Notes: a model not told the origin generated them from the letters alone. A stretch of 64,000 nucleotides of DNA from Cinclus cinclus (GCF_963662255.1 NC_085067.1:3872428-3936427); one strand, 5' to 3'. Positions 22,116 through 46,800 are shown, counted from the stretch's first letter. A program made the numbers and translations.

Positions 22116-25100
22116 ACAGTTTTGGTTTCTTTTTTTAAAGAGGTGCATGAAGCTAATGGAATGGGAAGATGTTGGTGAGCTGCAATGAGGGTGTGGTGCC
22201 TCCATCACAGACCTTTAACAGAAATGGCACTGATGAAGCTGATCCTCCTTTGGGCAGGGGTGTGGAGCAGATGATCCTCCAGGGACCCTTTTGGGGTCTC
22301 ATGCACAGCCTCCACTTTGTGCTGTCACTTGAGTGAAGGCAAGCAAACAGTTCTTGTACTCCCTGGTGGCTCTGACACAGAGCCAGATCTCTTGGAAAGC
22401 TGTGCTATGCACAATATTTTCATTATGACTAATGCATGTGTTGTTTTGGGGGCTTTTTCCTATTCCAAAAGGTCAGTAATTTTAGTCCTTCAAGATCTTT
22501 CTACTTAAGACTTTAACACCAGTTCTTCTGTTTCCTCTGTGCTATCTATGAGTATGGTATCAGCCAAGGAGAATTAACTTTTTCTCTAGAGTTTAACTAA
22601 CATTTTTGTTGCTGGTGGTAGCACTGATGAGGATTGAGCTTGATAAACTAAAAACTGATTCCAAGCCAGTTTTTGTTGGTTTCAGTATTTTAAAGTATTG
22701 TCCAGCCTGTGCTTATCTCCCCAGTTTTTGCCCAGCTATTTCCCTGTACACTTTAGACAATAGTATTGTGTTTTTTTTCCTTCAAATAAGCACAGAAAAT
22801 CCACATGGCTGAAACACATTATGGGGAATGAAGCCAATCTGGCAGCAGCACTTCTTACTTTATGCCCTGCGCTTTTATAAGTTCTTTCCAGGGTGGAATT
22901 TTGAAGGGAAGGAGGGGAATGCAGATGCCAAGGTGAGAGCTGTGGTTTTTCCTCTGGGGGCAGTTGGACAAAGTGTTCTGAGGTTTGTGCTGGTGCCACC
23001 AAGTCAAGGATATTCCTCTGCCTGTGGGAGAACAGCCATGGAAACGTTGGTAAGGATTGGTAACTGCAGCTCTTGTTATCCATAAACACCTTACAAGTGG
23101 CTGGGGTTGTTTTTGACCTGCAGTTTGAAATGTGGGTAAAATCTGTGGATGAAATTATTCCCCATGAACTGATTCCCTGCTGATGTGACTTTTACTGGGT
23201 CACTCTGCCCTTTTGTCCTGAGGGAAAGCTCAGTGATGAGATCAGCAGCCCTCAGGTAAGGCTGGAGACAGCTGAGTGATGATGGAGCTGCCATCTGCTC
23301 CCTCCTGAGCCTGAGGAAGTTCTCAAGGTCCTGCACAGCTCAAGGCACAGCTGGATCCAGGGAGAGCCTCAGTCTCTTCCCAGCTGTGTGGGAGACAGTT
23401 CACAGCCAGGGATTGTTCCCAATTAATTGTTCTAGCACTTCTCCAGAGTATGTGCTGGAGGAACAAGCCACTTAACCCCTGTCAGTTCACAGGAAATGGT
23501 CCAGAGTTGATAAAAAATTAAAGTTTCCAAGGGATGGAATGGAAATAATGTGGGAATAAGCCTGGCTTGCTGCTTTGCTGTCACTCAGCAAAGAAAGCTC
23601 CATGAACTGTAAATCCAGACTATGGAAAATAAACATACAACTGCTAAAAAGATGCTTTGTGCCCACTGTATTTCAATGCTAATTTCTCACTTAGTTTACA
23701 TACATATATATATATATATCCTTTGCAAAGCCTTACCTTTAGTTTGATGAGGAACCAGCTGACTTAGTTTCCTTTTCCAGTTTGTCAACAAAACCATGCA
23801 GGTTTCACGTGAAAATTCAAAGACATTTCCTCTGACAGGTAGCAAATGTTGATAGATAATATTATGAAAGTAAACTCTCTGATTTAATCAAGTGGCAAAA
23901 AATAACAACAATTCCTAATGAAGGAACTCAGGAGGGGTTGTGTGTAGTGGTGGATTGTGGGTTCTAGGAATCAGATTTCCCCATTGGAATGTGCTCTTAA
24001 AACAGTTGTAGTGGAAATAAAACCTTTCCAAAACTCATCCAACTCCCAGATGTGTATCCCAGCACAATGTGGAAAATAGCAGGGAAGGGCAATCAGAATT
24101 TCTTTTATCTCAAAGCCAATTGTAATAGCTTCTAAATGTAGTCTGATTGCTAACTAAGGAAAGCTGGGAACAGACAAATCTTGCAGGATTTGTTTGGTTT
24201 GTGTTATTTGGAAAATTGTCCCAGTCCTTTTGTTGGCAGTGAATCAAAGCCATTACTGATCTCACAGTACAGTTGGTACTACTTTTATGAGGTCATTTGA
24301 GTGATGATTCCCATCCTTCTGCTGGAATCTGCAGCTGCTTTATCTGTGTGTCTTGTGTAAAGTCCATTTTCTTTCTCTTTTTTTCATACTTTCCCTAAAT
24401 CATCAGTTTCACCCACCAATGCCCAGATTTCGTGAGATTCAGGAGCTGGCTCATTACAGCCCCTGAAAGTTTTTCACTTCTGGGATTAATAAGATGTTAT
24501 AAGGTTAAGGAGTTTTGCCTGAAATCTTCACTCTGCTATTTCTATTATGTCCCAAAGGCTCCAGAACGTTTGGCAAGAAATTCAAAACAAAAAAAGCCCA
24601 ACACAACAAAACCAAAACCCAACAACTGCTGCAGAAGACATTAATGAAAAAAACCACCTGAATAAAAAGGCATACAAACCTACTCTGAGTAAAGACTGAG
24701 ATGGAGAAAAACCTCAGACAAAGGTCACAATCCCCCTAAAATTGTTATAATTTTGGAAAGAGCAGAGGGGCTCTCAGTTGTGAGAATTTGTTTCTTGTAA
24801 GAGCATAGAACAAGAGAGTTTGGAAAACCCCTTCCAGTGTGGAAGGGAAATCCAGAGCTGGAAATCCATATGAAAGGGAAGATGCGGATTCCTTGTGCAA
24901 TCCACCCTCCCAGGAGACTAAAAACGCTCTCTCCAGAGCCCCGGGTCGGATCCACAGCTGGATATTTGCACATTAAAACACTGTGCTGTGACCTCCAGAA
25001 CAGGTTTAGTGAGTGAAGCATGGCAGGATCTGTCCTTGTCTGGAATAGGACAGAACAGAGGGAAGATTGTGCAGGAATATCTCAGGCAAGGACACAAACT

Positions 25101-26160
25101 GGTGGGGGTTTTCCTGCCTGCAGCCAAGCGGAGGCGAGCGCATCCAATCCTGATTATTTTGGAAAACAGGACACAGGAGGGAAATCCAGCCCAGCACACA
25201 GGAGGTGGGTATTGCTATTTGCGCTAAAACATCAAGGAATTTCTATAGCAGGTGAAGTAAAAAAGCTCAGTTTGAGGAAACAGCCTTAACACAGTGCCCA
25301 GGGGAGGGAATGGGGAACAAAACCGATTTCAACGCGTGTCTCTCGTTACTGCAATGCCTGAGCTCTCCTTGAGATGGTGCAGGTGCCTCGCCCTGCCCGC
25401 GGCTCTGCCAGGGACCAGGGACAGCACAGCAAAGTGCAAATTACAGCTCTTCAGTTTCCAGTTTATTTTCTTTTCAATTGTTTGGAAGAATTCTCTGAAA
25501 ATCGGTAACAGCTTACATCAAAGCTGCTGCTGCTCCAACAATCAGCTACTCTTACTTGCCCCTATTCTGCATTTCCACCTTCTTTTCTTTTTTATTTTTT
25601 CCTAAATCTGCCACCTAAAGTATGGCATTGACCCGTGATTTATGACCTTTTATAAACAAGTTGTGAAGTGCAGGAAAGAAGAAATCCTTGATGAAAAACA
25701 CCGGAGGAAAAAAAACCATGTTAGAAGTGGAGGTATTTGGAGTAGTGGTAGGAAAGAAAGAAAGGAAATTACTTGTTGAGCTTATTGAGGCAGCAAAACG
25801 CTCATAAAGAATTTGTGCTTCAGGCTTTAAACCAAAACCAAACCTTATTTCTTTATTAAAATAATGCAATTATTCAGCACTTTTCAAAAGAAATTATTCT
25901 TTTTTATTGCGATAATATCCCAGTCCTTCCTATCCTCCTGTAAGCTACAGACCCACATATAAATTTAGAATTCACTGACTCCCTCAAAACTTTGTTGTGT
26001 CCGTCCTCATCACCACCCTGTTATTTATATTTATAACAACATCCAGCAAAGCTGTCCCTTCCCAGGAAAGCTCCCCTTCCTTCAGCCTCTGCCTTCATTG
26101 GATCCTGCTTGCCTGAACAGATCAGAGCAGGCAAATGTAGCCACCCACCTCTAGGAGGAA
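22116..26160. other. BLMH-SLC6A4 spacer
   Basis: Non-coding. A (TA)n microsatellite lies at about 23703-23719. Two modest GC/CpG patches (about 24880-25160 and 25310-25430) stand out from AT-rich surroundings and may be regulatory, but no motif decides this. Confidence 0.45.
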
Positions 26161-26393
26161 AACTGAGCTGCAGCCCCGGTGAAACATAAAGTTTATTTGG
26201 CAAAAGTGACGCAAAAATTCTTAAAGAGCTCTTTGGCAGCAGATTATCTGGAAATCAGACCATGTGAGGGGGACTGGTGTACAAAAAGCTCCCCAGGATG
26301 CTGAGTTGCCCACAGGCTGAAGTAAATGTGGGTGAAAGGGACTCGAGCTTGGATCTCTCCAAGGGCAGCGCTTCGGACCGACCCCAGACACAG
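26161..26393 (+). promoter_or_regulatory. SLC6A4: Candidate SLC6A4 promoter and non-coding first exon
   Basis: A strong donor, cag|gtatgtt at 26391-26400, follows a CpG-containing stretch (agcgcttcggaccgacccc) with no long open frame. This is the arrangement expected for the untranslated first exon of SLC6A4, which in mammals lies many kb before the ATG exon. Upstream lies a CRE-like gtgacgcaa (about 26206-26214). Orientation and distance (about 6.8 kb to the next exon) fit. No transcript supports it here, so this is inference. Confidence 0.4.
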
Positions 26394-29300
26394 GTATGTT
26401 ATAATTTTGTCTTTACACAGCCACGTCTGAAGCACTTTTATGAAATTCAGACAGACACAGAGACAGCTGCTCCTCAGAGCTGCCCCCCCCTGCAGCAGCA
26501 GACACTGGAGTTTCATTAACTTTCCCTCCTCGTTGCCTTCTTTCCACTTCGGTTATAAAATCTGAAACACGAATGACAGGCTAGGTTTTGTTTGTTTTTA
26601 AATCAGCTTTTTCTCAAATATTGTCCATCTAACAAAGCTTCGGGGGCAAAAAAGATACCTTGATCTTAGTTTTAGTTTTCCGTGGGTTTCTAAAACTTGT
26701 AGTGGCTTTATTTTCTGCTCTTCCATGCTCTGCTCTGTCACGTTCAGGCACTTGTCCAGGAGTTATGAATGCCTGGAGTCAAATGCCTGTAGCAGAACAT
26801 GTTCTGACAATCTAAACCTAAGAGTTTTGGCAGTCCACATAACTGCATTACAGATGTGAAGTTATTTAAAGCTTACAAAAAAAAAAGCATTAAACTATAA
26901 GGAAAAATGAACTAAAGCAGCAGAATCCAAAGGAAAAAGAAGAAAAAATAGGCAATTTAAGCTATTTATTTTGAAAGGGTGAAGTGTGCTTTATTAACCA
27001 TATTACGTTATATTTTTAAAGGTAAATGGCTCCAGCACAGTAAATTATTGAATTCAATGGGACAGATTTATTACAAGTAATAAATCTTAAGAACATGTCC
27101 TATGTATTTATAGTCAATCACGTTTACTGAAAACAACTGGCTTGCTGGGTTAGTTTGCTAAGAAATATGGAGTTTAATTAAGGAATGCAATGCAACTGAA
27201 TATATAAATAGGCAAGGAAAACATGTTTTGATATGTTAAGAAAGCCTGGGGGAAAAGGGATCAGGCATTTAATGGATTTGGAGACTTGAAAATGTTGTGG
27301 CATTTTTTTAATGTGGGTATTAACCAGGGAAGGGCTCAAACACTTGGGCTGCATCTTCTGGTGATTTTGATGGTGAGTTAATCATAATTTTCTTGGAGAA
27401 TATTTTGCAAACTTCTTATATAGCAAGTGACTGTTGTGACCATTTTCTAATGGGACAAGGTGTGATGAATTTCAGGTGGTTAAAGAAAAACTGCTCAAAA
27501 CTGAAATTTAATAACAACTCAAAAATATTCCCACACATGGAAATGTGCAGTGTGTTTAAGTTCTTTCCTGCTTTCCTCCATGGAAATATAAATTGCTGAG
27601 TTTTCAATGGTAACAGCCTAAAGAAATATTAATTCTGTGTTCTGATCTTACGGTTGAACTCTTTTCACAACTTGTGTGTTTGCAGCTCTGTATCTTATAG
27701 AACTGATATAACACAATGAACTCTTGCCTGTAGGATGTTTCATAAAGAACTTGAGTAGAACTTGGAGCCCAAATTCAGGGCTGTAATTTGGAGATAGCCA
27801 TTAACAAATCCCCTTCAGAGGAACATCATCTGTTACCAAGGGATGGTGCTCCATATATTTAGTGATGTTTGCTGTGTTATACCCTTCCTTCAAGTGTATA
27901 TAAATAATTGGAGGAAAAATACAAAAGCAATATCATCTCCTCCAAGCTTATCTGTTTCCTTGCACTACACACAGACACTCTCCAGCCAAAAAAAAAAGGC
28001 ATTTCCCCTCCTCCCCTGTTCTTTAAATGACTGACACCAGTTTGGCAGCATTCCCACTCCAATAAGTGCCTGTCTTCTCAACAGATTTTAAAGGCAAAAA
28101 AAAATCTCTCTTTCCTGATGAACTTTTAATTTCAGACTGAGACACGGATAAGATTGCGACGTAAAACTCCCAGTGCAGATTTGTATTTCCCCAAACTGCT
28201 GCTTTCTTTTTCTGAAGCATTCTTTTCCCACCTTACCCACGTCCAGCCTCATCTGGGAATACAGGAGTTAATCTCTCCTTGTGCCACTCTTTGGGAAGCA
28301 GCCCTTGACTCTCCCATTGTCTCACCAGCAGGGCTTGCAGAGTTCACTCTGCTTTAGTAGGAAGGTGAGGGAGCCCTTGGAAGCCTGCAAATATCCATAC
28401 AAAGGGTCCATTTTGTCACCTGCATACTCAAAGTTTCCTCTTAAAATACTCCCAGGTCACAGTGCTGTGCCAAAGTAACCAACTTTTGTAACATTTGAAA
28501 TCACTGGCGCTGGGATCAAACCTGTTACAATTCAATGGATCATTAACTTCAGTGGGTTTTGATCACTCTTTATCAAAATCCAATTCTGAGTCTCTTCAAT
28601 AAGAAACTAATTTCTAAAAAATATCCCCAAATAAATCAATTTTCTGTTGTGGAGGAATGGTCTAGATGTCACCTTAGATCTGCTTTACACCTAATGTCCC
28701 AATTCAGTGGCTCCCAAGTATTTATGGTTATCAGGTTTTGGAATCTGAAATACAAACTGTCACACTTACTAATGAGCTAACAGGAAAGGACATTCTGGGT
28801 ACTCATTTTTTTTAAGAAATCAGTAAAAGTGAACACATTCAACATCAAAAGGAAGTAATTATTTTTAGCATTATGAACCTAAATATGACTTGTGTATGAC
28901 ACACAGCAGGTAATATTCACAATAATTGAGAGCAATGCAATTTAATTGGCTGAAAAATTTATTTTTTAACATGTCCTCACCGTATGGGGACATCTATTCC
29001 ATGCTACTTTAATTTAAGGGCTGCTTCTGGTCTGTGCAAACTCAGAGGAAAATCATGAAACCTCTCTGGCTCATTTGTGTCTCAGAGGTGAGAACAGGTC
29101 CAGGCAAACAGCACAGCCCTCTCCTGCCTGGGGTGAGTGATTGCTATCTTGTCATACAAACTTCTTGCTTGATATCTGAGATAAAAGTAATGTCCTTGGA
29201 CTCCTTCCATTTACGCACAACTGCCTGGGTGAGCTGCAAGGTGTCGTGTGAGTCAGGCAGATGTAACTTTACCCATCTTATATTCTTTGTGATAAATGTG

Positions 29301-32300
29301 AGATTTAGGTCAAGTTAACAGGAATCATCCCAGTGTTTGATTCTGTTTGCCAACACCCTGGGCTGACTCTTCTTCCTGAGGTTCAAAGAGCTTTATTTCC
29401 CTGTGAGTGCCTGCGTGTGAAGGGATGGAGGATGGAGGAGCAGTGGAAGGGAAGGTGGGACCTGAGTTTTCCTGTATCCCAGCGAGTGCTGCTCCCCTAC
29501 TTCCATAGAATTAGCACACGAAACGAGGACCTCATTTGCGTGAAGTGGTATTTCTACAAACCTGCAAATTTTGAAATGGGAGGCACAGGGGGTGGGCGAG
29601 TGCCGGGGAAGGTGCTGCGGCCCCACCTCAAACCCAGCACCCTCCCTGTGACTCGAGATTTGCCTCCCTTGCAGCATCTGCTCTTTGCTGCACCTCAACC
29701 CCACTGCTTTGCTCTCCCAGACACATTAAAAGCCAATTCTTCCTTTAAAAAGTGCCGAGGGCAGGAAAATCCCGTTGGAAAGAGTTGTTTACTCTGTGGA
29801 AGGCGAGGGATTCCCGCAGTGCCAGGAGAGGTCACTGAGAGCCTCCAGAAATAAACAGGAGCTGCTCCATCACTGGAGCAGGAGGAACCGGGCTCCAGGC
29901 CAGGGATGCTCCTCGAGGATTGTGGCGGTACAGGGGAAAGAGCAGGATTTGTGCATCAAGGAATATGCAGGGATTTTACACCTGCACTGTTGGTTCAAGT
30001 TCTTCTCCGTGTAGGAGATAAATAAATACGATTTAATTAATGTTTGGCTGATGTGAACTGCGTTGGTGGCTGCAGCCAAGCGTGTGGGAACACATGTTTT
30101 CAATTATCCATCCAAATGTTTTCAACAAAGCTGCAGAGGACTCCAGGGTCACTCCTCTTTAGTCACACTTGGCTCAGGGAGGGTGACATTCCCAGGGCTG
30201 GCACCTTCCACGTGCTCCTGGACGGAGCTGTCCTGCAGAACAACCCCAGCTCGGGGCACCAGAGCCTCCCAGAGGAGCAGAGTCACGTCTGCCAAACACA
30301 GATCGAAAGGAAACTAAAGCACAGAGCTCTGTCTTCTTCCCCTTTTTATCTCCCCTTTTCTCCTGCAGCTAATTAGGGGTGATAAGGAGCCAAGGTGCAG
30401 TTACATAACCTTTGCAACAGCTCGGACTGAAAACAGAAAAAAACCTGATTTCTGAGATCATTGCTGTCATCATTCAAACACCTGAATTAGGGATCTGTGC
30501 ACAGAAGAAGTGGAGGCTGAGGTGGGCAAAGTCCTTCACTACTGGGGACATTTTTCCCTGGATATCTTCCCTGGTGTCCAAGCATATTTCCCAACCCCAA
30601 GAGCTCTCTCTGCAGCTCTTTGCACTCTTTGTAGTGCTCACAATGCCTTCAAGTAGTTTTTTCCTTAATTTGTAGAAAAGCAAAGAAAAATGTACATTCT
30701 CCCACATTTTGATGGTGTAATGAAATAATCTGAAACTATTCTGTTTGCACGTGCCAACTATGCCCCTGTGAACTCCACTGTGTACCCGTGGACTTCATCA
30801 CTCCAGAGATTTCCCAGGACAGCTGACATGCTGTAATTCTTGCTCAGAAATAAATAGTTCAGATTTCAGCTGAAGCCCCTGAAAATTCCCATGTAATTTT
30901 GCATATTTGAGGCTCGAACTACTGAAAATTCCACCAAAGTATTTCAAATAATGTGATGATTTTTTTTTTATTCCTGTGGTGTGCAGAAAAACAGGAGAAG
31001 GAATTGAGGTCTGGATTGACAATGATCCTGGTTGTCACAGATCTTGGAAATCAACAATACACTCTTTGACCTCCCCTCAGTAAAGAAAGCACTGAAAAAT
31101 GCATGGAAATAAAGTGTTTTACAAACACGGTGAGAGTTTAAGCCTCAGATATGGAAAAATCAGTCCCATGAGATAATGCAGGTAAATCAACATCCTTTAC
31201 TGTGTTCCCATTTATGGGTGAGAGGTGTAAAGTCCAGAAGGGCTCAGGTTACTTTTCCATATTCCCACCTGGTATTTGCCATGCTCTACAAGGGGAGGAT
31301 TGGCTGTGACCTTCCCTTGGATTCCTATGTGGCCACCAAGGCTGTTTCCATCTCCATAACCTCTTTTGGGACATTTGGAAGGTTTTGGACTCCAAAGGCA
31401 TTCAGGTTTTATAGTCCTGCAGGTAAAAGAGATCCTCCTGTTCTTTGCCCTGGTGTTTTTCTCTGGAACTCTGAAGATGTTTCAATATTTGTGGATGATT
31501 AATTAATGGCAGCAAAGAACTTGCTCTTGTAAGAATTCACATTAATGATGCATTGCTTGCTGTATGACAAAAAAAAAGGAGATCATTTGGATAGAGGTAG
31601 AATGTAAGCCTGGAGAACTAAAGATTTCTGAAAGTTATAAGCAACGTTTTCAAGTGACTTTTATCTCAAAACCATCCTCTTGTTAGCTCTGCAGCTCAAT
31701 AACTTTCCTTCTCTTTCTGCTTGCACTGAGAAATGTTTAGAAAAGATTCAACAAACTGTCTTTGCAAAAACGTGGAAAGCTGGGAAAAACTTGAGTTTTA
31801 ATAGCTCTGATAATCAGCAAATTCTAGAAATAAGCAAATCATATCCTTCTCTGCTTTAGTTTTTCCTGCAGTTAAAAATGCAAATGCTTATTTTTTTTTC
31901 TGCTAGGATGTGACAATGACAGTTACTACCATGATAAAATGTTTTGAAAAGGAAAAAATTAGATGTAATAATTTAAACTTGGCATAGTGTAGATTGTGTG
32001 ACTCTTTGCTAGCGATAAAGCAGGGTTACTGCCCTGGGGAATTTACAGCACAGGGGATCAGCTCCTGTGCCAAGGTTTTGTTGGGTAAAGGCAGCTGGGT
32101 GTTTACATTACCTGAACAAATCAGCAGAAAGCAAAACATGACGTGCTCACAGAATCACAACTCCTTCTCTGTTACCTTTGTTCTGCAGGATAAGTTAACT
32201 GTGCTATACTTTATTTCAGGATGGTTTATTTCCCTTGGATTCTGTTTTTAGCACACATGAAGAGGGCAGAGGAGCCAGGGATCCTCCCAGTGCCTGTTCT

Positions 32301-33153
32301 TTTTTGCTGGCAGTGGGCAGGGGCACAGGAGTAGTGCCCACCACCCTTCCCTGGGCTGGAACCATAGTGTCAGCAGATCCAAACAGAATGAAAGATGCTT
32401 TTATTTGCCCAGGGAGTCAGATAAAACTGGGGACAAGTTTTGTCCTTTAGACTCACATGTTGGTTCTTAATCAGAGAATAAAATTGAAATTTATGACCTC
32501 TTCTTCTTGTTATTAGTGTTGACTGAGCCTATGAAGTTAGTTGATGCAAAACCACTGAGATTTAAATACTTTTCTAAAGTTTCATTTAAGCCTTTTACAT
32601 CTGCTGCTAAACAGAGCAGACATGGTGGGATTTCTGAAGAAAGGTAGTAATGAAGTATAATTTTTATATCCGTGGTTATCCCATATTTGTTTAATGAATT
32701 CTTTCCCCCTCATACTGGGTGAATCTAGAGATTGCCACAAGACAAGTGGATGAGTTGCAGGATGAACTTAGGAAAATGAAAATAAAAGTCCCACTAAACT
32801 CTGCCCTCAGTTTGTAAACTGGGAGTCCAGCAGTGTTGAGAGGAGAAGGTGACAGGGGACACCAGAAGACAGCAGGACTGTGACTGGGTGTGAGGTGTCC
32901 AGCAGTGCACAAAGTCCAGCAGATCCTCCTGAGAGGGAACACCAGGAACAACAGGTTCTGCTGTCAAAGAGGATGATTTCTTGCTGCCTTTGTCTGGACA
33001 AAATCCCAGATTATCTGCTCCATGATTCACACTGCATGCTGTGATGGTTAATTACTTCTGTATTTTAATCACAGATTCTTCTGGCTGTAACTTGAAAATT
33101 GCTAGCACCAGTAAAGCTTGTAATGGATTTTTCAACTCTTTTTCATTTCTTAG
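26394..33153 (+). other. Probable SLC6A4 first intron
   Basis: This 6.8 kb AT-rich stretch lies between the candidate first exon and the ATG exon. A GC-richer island at about 29570-30260 has no recognised function. No repeat family was identified. Confidence 0.4.
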
Positions 33154-33298
33154 ATGGTGCTTGTGCCTTGAATCTGATGGATTTAATTATGGAAGAGGAA
33201 TTCTAAAAGTGCTGGGAACAAAGGTGTGGGAAGACAGAACCCAAAGGAACCCTGTGGTGCTGCCTGTCTGCAAGTGACCAGAACAAATCTCATTAAAA
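33154..33298 (+). promoter_or_regulatory. SLC6A4: SLC6A4 5'UTR part of the ATG exon, with two short uORFs
   Basis: A strong pyrimidine tract and acceptor (ttttcatttcttag) end at 33153. If used, the 145-nt leader contains two upstream ORFs, 33154-33171 (5 codons and stop) and 33177-33206 (9 codons and stop), before the main ATG at 33299. The main ATG context is aaaaATGg. Confidence 0.5.
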
Positions 33299-43879
<10,581 letters not shown>

Positions 43880-46800
43880 GCTAACCTGGTTCTAGGAGAG
43901 GGAAGAGGAGCACAAAACGTCACTTTCCCCACCCTCTCCCCACAAAGAACCACCTTTCCAGCTGAGACAACAAACGGAGTTTTCCACGGAGGCTGCACCA
44001 CTGGCACCATTCACAAAGGTGATGCCTCCAGCACGTTTATCCAAGCAATTCAAACATCTACTGTGCACTTCCAAGCAGGCAGAACTGAGCACTCACTCTG
44101 GAACAGGAGGGAACATCCCTGCTCCGGGAGTGGCACCGAGTGCCTGCAGCAGCCCCTCCAGGACGAGCAAGGCAAGGCAGGATTAGGTGTAGACCCCCAG
44201 TGTGTGGCAGTGCTCCTGTATCTCCTCCCTCCGTGTGATCGTTCCTACCGGGCAATGTCGTATTCGCTTCTAAGGTTCTCTACTTGCTTCAACTACATGG
44301 GAAAACGCACAAATATTTCTGATAGCCATACATTACTCGAGTAACGCAGGGGGTTATATACTAGGAAGTTCCCTAGGTTTGTGGTGGAGTAGACAGAGGG
44401 AGAGGAAAAATGCTGAGCAGCACAGCTCTGCACACATCAGCACACACAGCTGATAGCATTGGCCTTCTCATTTCCTCTGGTTTGTAGGTGGTAACAATTT
44501 CTACTGTTTCTCGCATTCAAAAAAATTAGAAAAACACTTCTTGTGATGTTTGAGGCTTCACTTTCCTTTAGACCCAATCGAGCCACAAAAACTCATCATG
44601 AGTTACTTGACGAGCACTTAAGTTACCAGCACTTACTGTACTGTTTCCATAACCAATCATTATCGTGGCAGACCTACAGAAACTACAGACCAACAATGAA
44701 CCTTTTTCAGTTCTGATGCCAGAAAGTGCAATCTTAAAGACCTCTCTCTCTGCTTCACTTCCCTTTTTTTTTACAGTTAATTTCACACCTAAAATTTGCT
44801 GGAGCTGGTGGGTTTTTCCTCCTCTTTCCTAGCACACAAGTAAAATTTAGAACAATCCTTTTGGCTGGCTGACAGAAATACTTTTACAACTATCCAAACC
44901 TACTTTGAAGGTTTAGTAGCTCATATTATAAGGGGACTGCATTGGGTTTTCAAGCTGAAGAAGAAAAGGAGAGGAATTTTTGTTTTCTTAGCAAGAAGCT
45001 GAGTAGAGTTCAGCAGGATTGACTCTCATCAGAACAAATGATATTAAATTTCAAGGCACTGACACACAAATTAAACCCCATGTCCACACTAAGCTCTTGA
45101 CATGACATGCACACACGTGCTCCCCAAATGCAGCTGCCCTGGTCCTTGGAGGACACAAGTTCTGCTGCAGTGGAAGTGCAGACAAACACAAGCAGGCATC
45201 ATCCATGTACAAACTTGCATTGTATTTTTACTCTGGCACATAGATTGTGAGGAAAGAAAAATAAAATAGAGGTTGAAAGTCTCTTTTGTATCCCTTTGCT
45301 AACGTTGCCAAGGTTCCCTGTGCAGCCAGAGCACGGGGCATTAAGGAGCCTGTTGGAGTTTACCTGGGAATGAAGCACTTGCCAGGTGAGAGGAAAGCAG
45401 GGATGTTGTGTTTGCCTTGTGAAAATATTTCCATCACCTCTGCCAAAGTTTTCCCCCTTTGTGTACCTGGAGAAAGGCCTCTTCCACTTCCTCTTCCACT
45501 CTGGATAATGATTTGAGTTCACCCGAGTCTCAATCTGAGCTTCCAATGAGGAAATAACTTAAGAGGGACAAAGACTGTTCTTTCAGAACTAGACTCCTAA
45601 ACTGCTTTTAAAAAGGGAATATGTTCTTTAATTGCCACTAGAAAAACATAATAAATCTGTCTTACTGGACAGTCACTCACGAGAAATAAGTTTTGTAGCT
45701 TATGCCTCAAGTGTATTTGAAACCTACTTCCAAAAATTAAATTTTATGAGTTCATTAACTCAAAAATTACACATGAAATGTCAATGTAAGATGAATGAGG
45801 TACTTGTATGTATCCATCAGCAATGTGTGGGAAATAAAGGAGAAAACCCTACCCTGTTTTTTCCCTCTTCAGACAGGTGTTCAGTTAAAAAAAAAAATTC
45901 TAACTTTAAAGACACTGACATAGGACAGACATTGGCTCACTGGGAGGTTTCTGAGAGATTTCACAAGAAATATCACATTTTCTAGTGAATTAAGTCAGCC
46001 AGGAAGTCCTAATAGTAACACAAGCCCTGCAACAGCTGAAGCATGAGAACAATGTTCTCTGAGTCCTGAGATACTGAGAGAGGATGAAAACTCTTAGAAT
46101 TATTTGAAGATACAAAAAGCAATGTAGATTAAAAAGGCTTTTTCTCTTCCTGAATAACACAAAGATAAAATACATCCATGTTTTCATTCTATAAATGCTG
46201 AACTTGAAAGGTAGTTTTGTCTTCATTAATTTTTTGTTACAAGGTGTACTGGTTTGAGTATCTTATTATGGTAAGTCCATTTTTTAGTATTTCTATTTAG
46301 CTGAGTGGTTGAAATATTGAGAAATTGATTTATTTATACAATTTTTTCCCTTTTACACCCATTTGAAAACATGTAAAGTAACCAAAATTTATCAGGTAGC
46401 TCAGCAAGTAGCCATATCTTAAACACTGGTTTTGTATAAAAACTACTTATATTGATGCCAAGTGAGCTGCACTGCAGTTACAAAGTGTTTCGAGGCAAAA
46501 AAATTCCTTCTCTTCAGCTCATCTTCCACTCATCTACCGCAAGTATATCCTACCCTCTGTTCTGAACAGTGAAAAGAAAGTCATGAGACTGGTAAATTAG
46601 GACCATCTTTGCCTTTTGAAGAGAATTAAACTGGAGTTTTAGCTGTACAGAACTAAGTATTCCCTCCAACTTGTACATGATGCACCTGTATTAATTTATG
46701 CAGCTGTTTAGTTACAAGTGTTGCAAGCTGATTGTAAGTCATCAGTATGTGCCTTGTACTGTAAACTGTTACTGTAATAAATTTAATATTCATAAATCAT
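43880..46800 (+). other. SLC6A4: SLC6A4 3'UTR (about 2.9 kb)
   Basis: There is no other gene between the stop and the canonical poly(A) signal at 46776-46781. Internal AATAAA copies (for example near 45264 and 45833) could give shorter forms. The distal end is AT-rich and lacks repeats. Confidence 0.6.
46776..46781 (+). terminator. SLC6A4: SLC6A4 distal poly(A) signal
   Basis: AATAAA within actgtaataaatttaatat, followed within 50 bp by a TGT/TCT-rich stretch (gatgtctcttgtgcctctctc). It is the last good + strand signal before the opposing NSRP1 transcript end. Confidence 0.6.

Noticed and set aside
24580..24625. A-rich stretch (aaaacaaaaaaagcccaacacaac...) as a possible retroposed poly(A) tail
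   Set aside because: No upstream retrogene or target-site duplication is visible. It looks like simple A-rich sequence, similar to one at about 13720 in BLMH intron 7.
29333..29854. 173-aa + strand open frame in the SLC6A4 first intron
   Set aside because: No known domain, no splice structure, and composition like translated GC-richer non-coding DNA.
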